Shown: positions 17,101-20,205 of the stretch, piece after piece
Position numbering within the stretch: the stretch's first letter is position 1
How the letters are laid out: each line of letters starts with the position of its first letter
Source of the DNA: Reticulitermes lucifugus
Lineage: Eukaryota > Arthropoda > Insecta > Blattodea > Rhinotermitidae
Direction of reading: 5' to 3'
DNA length: 20,205 nucleotides
Assembly (NCBI GenBank): GCA_026260175.1
Contig: JAKCWW010009167.1
Span: 4,230 to 24,434 of the forward strand
Notes under the pieces: generated by a model
Database searches by the model: none
What the model was told of the DNA's origin: nothing
What the model saw: the letters and a program-made list of their open reading frames with translations, nothing else
Position numbers and translations under genes: made by a program

Positions 17101-19884
17101 TACCTCCAGGGCAAGAGCCTCCAGCACCAACTGAAGAGGAAACTGGGTGGTCCCCAGAGCCAGTGTGGATGTTTCAGGGAAGAGAAAAATCTCTTTGTCC
17201 TTGCCAGGAATCAAACCACAACTATCTTTGGATGTCCAGCCTGTAGCCTAGTCACTATACCGACTGAGTTATTGCAGCTGCCATACCTCTCATGTGGACT
17301 TAATAATTAAACATTCTTTTTTTTTAGCAAAATAATTTCATAATTCTTAATCACAAAACTACTGTTACTATTTAAAAGGGCTTCTGTGTTTGAAAATCTC
17401 TTACCTCATCTTGATTAAAGCATATAAAATACTGTAAAGGAAGTACATAAAAGTAAAATACAGTGCTTGGGTTTGACTTGTCTTGAAGTTACGTACTTAT
17501 GCCCCTACATGCTCATTCTTATTACAAGTTATTTTTATTGCAATTACAGTTTATGGTGTTTTGCCATGTGTTATGGGAAATGAGGTAATGAAAGCTCGGT
17601 AGAGCTGAAATGTGTGATCATTATCAATACAGGTGCCTATGCAATTTACTGCATACTACCAAAAGAGCTAACGAGTGAGACATGGCAGTATAAGAAATCC
17701 AGTTTCCTAGACCCAGCATTGCTATTTGTTAAAGATTCAATATTTGGTGTTACAGAATGGCTGGACGCCACTGCATTGTGTTGCACGAGCAGGTTTTTTA
17801 GATGTGGTAAAGCTGCTGGTGGAGTCTGGAGCATCTCCTAAGGCTGAAACCAACTTTGGCAGTGCCCCAATTTGGTTTGCTGCTTCAGAGGGTCACAATG
17901 AAGTGCTCAAGTACCTTATGACAAAGGAGCATGACACCTATAGCCTTCTGGAGGACAAAAGGGTGAGATTCTTGAGCAGGGGTTTCAAATTTTTTAGTGT
18001 GTCATTTTTTGTTATTCGTATTATCTTTGTAGCAGCAGTCATTTTAGTGTAGGTATTATGAGTGTAGGTTAGATTATAGTCTTAAATTCCAAAGTGTCCA
18101 GGCTAGCTTGGAGGGTCCAACCAGCCTCCTATTCAGTGGGGGTGTTTTCACCAGGGTGTGAAGCTGTCCATCATGTCCCTGTAGCGGTGAGGTTAAGGGT
18201 GAATGGAGCTATAACTCAACTCCCCCATATGCCTTCATAGCATGCACAGCCATAGCTTTCCTTTGTGTTATATATAGTCAGTAATAAAGGATTGTAATAC
18301 AGAACTATATTATTATATGTGCGTGCTTTATTTGAGACTTTAAATAATTAAATGAAGGTACATACTCTGCTTAAGTTTGTTTTCATGTACATAAATTAGT
18401 TTGTTTCATTACATCATATGTCGTGATTTCATTTAAGTCCATTTTTGTCCTTCACTTTCTTCACCAAAATGGCTGTTTCATGAACCATGTTTTGAACAGT
18501 TGGCCATTAGTGTTTGATAAAAGAGCAAATCCACTACCAAAGCTTGTAGTAAGAACAAGGTTGAACATACTGCAGGCTGTGTAACCACAAAATAAAAAGA
18601 CTGAATAATTTAAATTTTCACTGTAATCTATAAAGGTTTTGCTGGAGAAAATACTAAATATTTCGATTACTGAACTCAGATGTGTAACCTGGTTATGGCA
18701 GTGGACAGTGTATTGCTGGAGAGACAGTTGCCACTGTGTGTGTAGAACATATTGAGTTGTGATCAGTATGATAAATATTAATGTCATCTTGAAGTAAATG
18801 AGTAATATTTAATGATGAAAATGGTTCATGCTAATGTAATTTTGGACTGAGATTGTGTAGGAGAAGTTTGGTATTAAATTTGAAAATCTCTGCTTTGTGA
18901 CGTGTGGCACTGCATAGTGTGATAGGTAGGAACCTGCTGTCACCCTTCTGCCCTGTAGATGGAGGCAGAAGGTTCCTCTACATCAGTATATATCTGCTAA
19001 ACTACATGACATGATATTGTTGAAAATAGCAGTCTTCATAGTCATCACTGTTAGAACTCAAACTTTACATACTATCAAAGCTGATCCTAGCCAATATGAT
19101 TACATAAAGTGCTCCCACCTCTGCTGTCCAGTGTTGCATGAAGTGATAGCACAAATTTACCTCTGTTAACCAAAATTAAATATGGCTAATCATGTGACTC
19201 AATTTTACATCAAAGGTCTGAAATCTTAGTGATTAATGGGTTTTGTGGTTGCTTGGTCCTTTCTTTTGTTTCTGTCAGTTTGCTGTTATGAAAACATTTG
19301 TATAACCTGTTTTAGAAAGGAATTGAGTGCCCGTAGTCAGTACTGTGGAAATTAACTGTTAAAATAAAAAAAGGAAGCATTTTGAAGTAACAAAACAGAA
19401 AGAATATCCTGTTGTGCATGTCAGACATACATGCTTTGTCATTGAAGAACAGTACAAATGGACAGAAATTATTCCAAATGTAACTTAGATTTTAACTATA
19501 TTTGAACAAACATTGGACAGTGTTTGTAGGTTTTGTGATGTGAACCATCAAATGCAAATTTCATAATTGAGTGATATGGGTGAGAGGTTATGGGTCTGTT
19601 TGCAGATATATATGATAGGCGTACATAGTGCTTTTATTCATATTTTAATCGTCAACTTGATCATGAATTGTTTACATCAGTGTATCATGAAGCTTAATGT
19701 TTCATATAATGCTTTGTTACTGTCGCTCACTCTCTTTGTCCTATTTGTGCAGTTTGTGTACAACCTTATGGTGGTGAGCAAGGCACACAGTAACAAGCCT
19801 ATTGAAGATTTCATTCTTGTCTCTCCTGCACCTGTGGATACTGCAGCGAAGCTCTCCAATATTTACATAGTCCTCTCAACAAAA
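5080..19884 (+). CDS. nompC: nompC (TRPN1) mechanotransduction channel, partial: ankyrin repeats 10-29 and start of linker, 11 exons
   Basis: NOMPC/TRPN1 is a mechanically gated cation channel in the sensory cilium of insect mechanoreceptors; its 29 ankyrin repeats form a helical spring that tethers the pore to microtubules (family knowledge). Seen here: eleven exons with GT-AG borders (5080-5173, 6296-6504, 7943-8200, 9724-10094, 11639-11885, 12136-12342, 13738-13882, 14306-14505, 15268-15465, 17756-17962, 19753-19884) join in phase to 756 codons without a stop. They give twenty ankyrin repeats, many with the TPLH/TALH and LLL..GA signatures, then a segment starting FVYNLMVVSK. The order and wording match insect NOMPC throughout (for example RETPLHIAARVKDGDRCALM, FINSKSRVGRTALHLAA, SPAPVDTAAKLSNIYIVLST). 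Twenty repeats directly before the linker imply repeats 10-29. The start codon, N-terminus, repeats 1-9, transmembrane segments S1-S6 and stop codon are not in the window. No disabling mutation is seen, so the gene looks functional. Confidence 0.96.
5174..6295 (+). other. Intron (1122 bp)
   Basis: GT-AG, phase 1. AT-rich with no recognised insert. The acceptor context (gtgtaaaccag) has a weak pyrimidine tract, yet the AG is the only one nearby that joins the split glycine codon and restores the G-G-K-L-R-E-T-P reading expected for the family. Confidence 0.8.
6296..6504 (+). CDS. nompC: nompC exon b: two ankyrin repeats (inferred 11-12)
   Basis: 209 nt: two bases finish the split glycine codon, then 69 codons. 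It encodes GKLRETPLHIAARVKDGDRC and on through LLKSGAGPN, then GQTPVHVAAKHGN and a second-helix segment ending GDPLCKSK. Both repeats have the T-P-x-H turn. The acceptor is accag at 6295; the donor is gtaatc at 6505. The phase-0 end falls just before the G-E-T-P start of the next repeat. Confidence 0.94.
6505..7942 (+). other. Intron (1438 bp) with SINE insertion
   Basis: GT-AG, phase 0. It contains the tRNA-related SINE at 7506-7678. At about 7085-7190 a B-box-like gatttgattcc-type patch (gaatttgattcc) hints at an older SINE remnant, but it is too degraded to call. Confidence 0.85.
7506..7678 (+). repeat. tRNA-related SINE, diverged copy
   Basis: A GC-rich island in AT-rich intron. It contains a B-box-like ggttccatccc at 7547-7557 after a gcaggcagccagt-like segment, then a body with gtgggattt, ggacagagtggcactggg and cccctgtcag, ending in a short attc-repeat tail at about 7664-7676. 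This arrangement recalls a SINE family common in insects, especially polyneopterans (from memory). The A box is degraded and no clear target duplication was found. Confidence 0.6.
7943..8200 (+). CDS. nompC: nompC exon c: two long ankyrin repeats (inferred 13-14)
   Basis: 258 nt = 86 codons, phase 0 at both ends. It starts IGETPLHLACRSCRADVVRH and includes two repeats with longer-than-usual loops, as known for NOMPC in this part: a charged insert after the second helix (RQKKGNDAAKSYVNAVNDEG) and a second one before SDKEVMKLLLDCGADV. The typical ALHYT turn is present; glycine replaces the usual threonine in GAGALHY, a minor change. The acceptor is ttcacag at 7942; the donor is gtaaga at 8201. 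Confidence 0.94.
8500..9065 (-). mobile_element. 5'-truncated non-LTR retrotransposon (LINE), C-terminal ORF2 end and 3' UTR
   Basis: On the - strand an open frame at 8944-8591 encodes the C-terminal end of a LINE polyprotein. It includes TRLLSFNRMQSRVVVGLLTG and a zinc-type motif C-X2-C-X8-H-X2-C (C61, C64, H73, C76 of this frame), then a segment ending IWNFIKGTGLL. This domain sits after reverse transcriptase and RNase H in several insect LINE clades. Reverse transcriptase and endonuclease are absent, and homologous-looking sequence beyond 8944 is out of frame, so the copy is dead. About 90 bp of 3' UTR follow, to about 8500. Host intron and element lie in opposite directions. Confidence 0.8.
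8591..8944 (-). pseudogene. LINE ORF2 C-terminal remnant
   Basis: A 117-codon open frame, the decayed end of the retrotransposon described for the surrounding region. Its Cys/His cluster (CRKC...HVLCEC) and the downstream LSLGAIWNF segment are characteristic. The methionine at its start is internal to the original protein and not a true start. It is not expected to yield a functional protein. Confidence 0.78.
9724..10094 (+). CDS. nompC: nompC exon d: ankyrin repeats (inferred 15-17 and first half of 18)
   Basis: The largest exon here, 371 nt, phase 0 at entry and leaving two bases of a split lysine codon. It encodes AQETPFHYVALAGNNDV..., then GWTPLLIACHAGHMEMV..., GRSALHLAADRGYLQVCDAL with FINSKSRV, and GRTALHLAALNGYAHLV. 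These are among the best conserved NOMPC repeats. The acceptor is cttacag at 9723. The donor is gtatgt at 10095; reading through it gives a divergent tail and a stop after 11 codons, which supports splicing there. Confidence 0.95.
10240..10345. repeat. Dispersed repeat, copy 1 (pairs with ~20005-20100)
   Basis: Both places carry ccttgtcctgagccagtt-like sequence (here cttgtcctgagccagttt; there cctgtcctaagccagttg), then a shared order of cacaacctgtt/cacgacctgtt, an atattttta/gtattttaat patch and a cctctt/tctccc end. Overall similarity is moderate, as expected for old copies of one transposable element. Family not identified. Confidence 0.4.
10759..10799 (-). ncRNA. Hammerhead-ribozyme-like motif (degraded)
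   Basis: On the - strand: GCTTCACC, then CGATGA (the CUGANGA box with a U-to-C change), stem II GGTC-ACCAT-GACT, an intact GAAAC box, ATGTA and GC, with GCT/AGC able to close stem I. The first box and the cleavage-site base are altered, so activity is unlikely. The layout is the same as for the copies at 1059-1105 and 2963-3004. Confidence 0.42.
11639..11885 (+). CDS. nompC: nompC exon e: ankyrin repeats (end of inferred 18, then 19-20)
   Basis: 247 nt: one base completes the split lysine codon, then 82 codons. It encodes FLVQDHNAAIDVLTLK, then KQTPLHLASGAGQLEVCRLL with LELGADIDATDDS, then GQKPIHAAAMNNYAEVAQLF with QQHPSLVMACTK. The acceptor is gacacag at 11638; an AG a little upstream (agaagacag, 11612) would put the join out of register with the family. 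The donor is gtgagc at 11886. The next repeat starts exactly at the following exon (DGNSCAH). Confidence 0.94.
11886..12135 (+). other. Intron (250 bp), shortest in the window
   Basis: GT-AG, phase 0, acceptor tract tgtttcag. No insert recognised. Confidence 0.9.
12136..12342 (+). CDS. nompC: nompC exon f: two ankyrin repeats (inferred 21-22)
   Basis: 207 nt = 69 codons, phase 0 at both ends. It starts DGNSCAHIAAMQGSIRVIEE and runs into LMKFDRQGVISARNRITE, then ATPLQLAAEGGHAEVVKALV and RAGASCTDENK. The divergent CAHIAA turn in place of TPLH is typical of this NOMPC repeat. The acceptor is tttcag at 12135; the donor is gtatgt at 12343. Confidence 0.95.
12343..13737 (+). other. Intron (1395 bp)
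   Basis: GT-AG, phase 0, acceptor tract attcttgtag. No open frame or RNA gene is supported. A slightly richer patch at about 13520-13585 could be old repeat DNA, but I cannot name it. Confidence 0.8.
13738..13882 (+). CDS. nompC: nompC exon g: ankyrin repeat (inferred 23) and start of 24
   Basis: 145 nt, phase 0 at entry, one base of a split aspartate codon at exit. It encodes AGFTALHLAAQNGHGQVLEV, then MRSYQSLRISSKKL and GVTALHVAAYFGQA. The acceptor is cttgtag at 13737; the donor is gtgtgt at 13883. The next exon supplies AT to make the aspartate, giving GQADTVREL as in the family. Confidence 0.94.
13883..14305 (+). other. Intron (423 bp)
   Basis: GT-AG, phase 1, acceptor tract gtgtttcag. 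A GC-richer patch at about 14150-14220 may be repeat-derived; nothing else is recognised. Confidence 0.85.
14306..14505 (+). CDS. nompC: nompC exon h: rest of ankyrin repeat 24 and repeat 25 (inferred)
   Basis: 200 nt: two bases finish the aspartate codon, then 66 codons. It encodes TVRELLQHVPATVKSDPPSG, with the long loop TSLVGELGNES known in NOMPC before GMTPLHLASFSGNENVVRLL and LNSAGVQVDAATTEN. The acceptor is tttcag at 14305; the donor is gtatac at 14506, directly before the glycine that opens the next repeat. Confidence 0.95.
14506..15267 (+). other. Intron (762 bp) with antisense SINE
   Basis: GT-AG, phase 0, acceptor gtttgttag. It contains the tRNA-like element on the - strand at about 14773-14905. 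No coding frame is supported. Confidence 0.85.
14773..14905 (-). repeat. tRNA-derived SINE, diverged
   Basis: On the - strand an A-box-like agcggttagtat (14889-14878) is followed by a B-box-like ggttcaaattt (14851-14841) at a spacing slightly short of a tRNA gene. A body then runs through cgataactttcttc to accatgcactccagtaaatg. The pol III boxes and short unique body suggest a tRNA-derived SINE; divergence is considerable. No true tRNA fold is seen. Confidence 0.5.
15268..15465 (+). CDS. nompC: nompC exon i: two ankyrin repeats (inferred 26-27)
   Basis: 198 nt = 66 codons, phase 0 at both ends. It encodes GYNSLHLACFGGHITVVGLL, LSRSAELLHSGDKH, then GKTGLHIAAQYGRYQMCEVL and LGQGAEINATDK. The acceptor is tgttag at 15267; the donor is gtgagt at 15466. 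The last 19 nt of the exon and the donor are repeated twice more downstream in a 44-bp tandem array, but an in-frame TAA at 15490-15492 means only the first donor keeps the protein open. Confidence 0.94.
15447..15578 (+). repeat. 44-bp tandem triplication across exon end and 5' splice site
   Basis: Three copies start at 15447, 15491 and 15535 with a constant 44-bp period. Each begins aattaatgca and contains gacaaggtgagtttaagt. Copies 2 and 3 are near-identical; copy 1 differs at a few positions (aat for cac after taagt) and copy 2 has acagac for actgac. Copy 1 holds the true exon end and donor; copies 2 and 3 lie in the intron and carry decoy exon ends and donors at 15510 and 15554. Confidence 0.95.
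15814..15856 (+). ncRNA. Hammerhead-ribozyme-like motif
   Basis: In order: AACTC, CTGAGGA (exact CUGANGA, 15819-15825), an imperfect stem-loop around the palindrome CCTCGAGG, GAAAC (15841-15845), GTGTATC and GGTTT. Stem I would be AACTC/GGTTT with one mismatch and one wobble. Both core boxes are intact; stem II is weak. About 39 nt after the stem comes gtgcatttgtttg, at the same distance as the TGCATTT(A)GTTGG landmark of the copies at 1059-1105 and 2963-3004. Confidence 0.5.
15996..16257 (+). mobile_element. tRNA-derived SINE, full-length with target-site duplication
   Basis: The head is tRNA-like: A box gcgtggtctaaggc (16012-16025) and a perfect B box ggttcgaatcc (16060-16070), spaced as in a tRNA gene and nearest to a leucine-type tRNA. 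An unrelated body follows to about 16247 and ends in an A-run. It is flanked by perfect 9-bp direct repeats, tatatgaaa at 15987-15995 and 16258-16266, so the insertion is rather young. The antisense frame contains GGIRTHNPSKRAAA, a string often seen in false gene predictions in insect genomes. It lacks a paired acceptor stem, so it is not a working tRNA gene. Confidence 0.9.
17050..17283 (-). repeat. tRNA-derived SINE, antisense to nompC
   Basis: On the - strand, starting near 17283: an A-box-like ctcagtcggtatagtg (about 17268-17253) and a B-box-like ggtttgattcc (17217-17207), then a GC-richer body (ccctgaaacatccacactgg and onward) to about 17050. The box spacing and composition change mark a tRNA-derived SINE. 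It differs from the element at 15996-16257. No target duplication was identified. Confidence 0.65.
17756..17962 (+). CDS. nompC: nompC exon j: last two ankyrin repeats (inferred 28-29)
   Basis: 207 nt = 69 codons, phase 0 at both ends. It starts NGWTPLHCVARAGFLDVVKL and runs through LVESGASPKAETNF to GSAPIWFAASEGHNEVLKYL and MTKEHDTYSLLEDKR. The final repeat has APIW in place of TPLH, as expected for the capping repeat next to the linker. The acceptor is gttacag at 17755; the donor is gtgaga at 17963. Confidence 0.95.
17963..19752 (+). other. Intron (1790 bp)
   Basis: GT-AG, phase 0, acceptor tatttgtgcag. A GC-richer block at about 18090-18250 (cagtgggggtgttttcacc, then gtccctgtagcggtgagg) stands out and looks repeat-derived; an AATAAA-type signal follows near 18284. 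I could not assign it to a family. The rest, to 19752, holds nothing recognisable. Confidence 0.8.
18090..18295. repeat. Probable transposable-element fragment, family unknown
   Basis: A block of clearly higher GC content than the surrounding intron, with sharp borders, no open frame and an aataaa near its right end (18284). Composition and the polyadenylation-like signal suggest the 3' end of a transposable element inserted in + orientation. This is inference from composition only. Confidence 0.35.
19753..19884 (+). CDS. nompC: nompC exon k: start of linker between ankyrin array and channel
   Basis: 132 nt = 44 codons, phase 0 at both ends. It encodes FVYNLMVVSKAHSNKPIEDF, then ILVSPAPVDTAAKLSNIYIV and LSTK. 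This is the highly conserved linker of NOMPC that follows the last ankyrin repeat and leads into the linker helices contacting the TRP domain. The acceptor is ttgtgcag at 19752; the donor is gtaagt at 19885. The following exon (linker helices, then S1-S6) is beyond the window. Confidence 0.95.
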
Positions 19885-20205
19885 GTAAGTTTAGTTAACT
19901 AACCTCACAGAAAGCTTTCTTGAGAGACTTGCAGACACTCAGCTGGTCAAGAAACTCTCCCTTTTGTGTGAAAATAGGTTTCGATTACCACAACATGCTA
20001 TTGTACCCTGTCCTAAGCCAGTTGAAATCAACACCCTCACGACCTGTTTATTACGTATTTTAATACTGTCTTCCCATGTGTAAGTCTCCCAAATATTCCA
20101 TCCTCTGGACAAGCAAAATCAATAACAGTCTCAACACAGTTGCCGTATATTCTCGAATCTAATCCGCACTTTTTTTACAGTTTTAGAGGGCTAAAAAATC
20201 AGATG
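19885..20205 (+). other. Start of next intron, runs off the window
   Basis: Begins with donor gtaagt and reaches the window end without a recognisable nompC exon. About 20005-20100 resembles the repeat patch at 10240-10345 (shared cctgtcct.agccagtt and acctgtt order), probably the same old transposable element. Confidence 0.8.

Larger units (their letters stand above)
15466..17755 (+). other. Intron (2290 bp), repeat-rich
   Basis: GT-AG, phase 0, acceptor ggtgttacag. It holds decoy donors from the 44-bp array, a hammerhead-like motif (15814-15856), a young tRNA-derived SINE (15996-16257) and an antisense SINE (17050-17283). The remaining parts, 16270-17040 and 17290-17750, are AT-rich with no recognised content. 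Confidence 0.88.

Noticed and set aside
17726..18052. Single long + strand frame through 18052 as an independent gene
   Set aside because: Only 17756-17962 matches NOMPC; the ends are intron read-through.
1..20205. CRISPR array, operon or phage-type system
   Set aside because: Intron-split animal gene with SINE and LINE repeats; no regularly spaced short repeats other than the 44-bp array, which has no spacers.

Overview
This window is insect nuclear DNA: an AT-rich, repeat-laden stretch containing one recognisable gene split into small GT-AG exons by introns of about 0.25 to 2.3 kb. The gene is on the + strand and is the middle part of nompC (TRPN1), the mechanotransduction channel of insect mechanosensory neurons. 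Eleven consecutive coding exons lie between 5080 and 19884. All reading phases join without a break, giving 2268 nt = 756 codons with no internal stop. They encode twenty ankyrin repeats, inferred to be repeats 10-29 of the 29-repeat array, followed by the start of the linker between the ankyrin spring and the channel. The first nine repeats (upstream) and the linker helices plus transmembrane domain (downstream) lie outside the window. The type and mix of repeats suggest a hemimetabolous, probably blattodean (termite or cockroach) genome. That placement rests on memory of repeat families and is only moderately sure.

Layout: 1-5079 holds no exon I can recognise (an upstream intron of nompC or flanking DNA) and carries repeat debris: a probable retroelement 3' end at 1-66, hammerhead-like motifs at 1059-1105 and 1239-1288 (- strand) and 2963-3004 (+), a possible hAT-type terminus near 1728, and a long-stem fold-back at 2184-2260. 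Exons follow at 5080-5173, 6296-6504, 7943-8200, 9724-10094, 11639-11885, 12136-12342, 13738-13882, 14306-14505, 15268-15465, 17756-17962 and 19753-19884. The introns contain tRNA-derived SINEs (7506-7678 +, 14773-14905 -, 15996-16257 + with a perfect 9-bp target-site duplication, 17050-17283 -), a 5'-truncated non-LTR retrotransposon tail (about 8500-9065, - strand) and two more hammerhead-like motifs (10759-10799 -, 15814-15856 +).

Most worth a second look: (1) a set of five dispersed hammerhead-ribozyme-like motifs, three of which also share a downstream landmark at the same distance, pointing to a common mobile family of the Penelope-like or retrozyme kind; (2) a 44-bp tandem triplication covering the end of the ankyrin exon 15268-15465 and its 5' splice site, so three near-identical donors sit in a row and only the first keeps the reading frame open; (3) the long fold-back at 2184-2260, whose arm matches a second copy at 1193-1237; (4) the match between exon borders and ankyrin-repeat borders. 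I see no sign of a new multigene system; the novelty here is in repeats and splice architecture inside a well-known gene.
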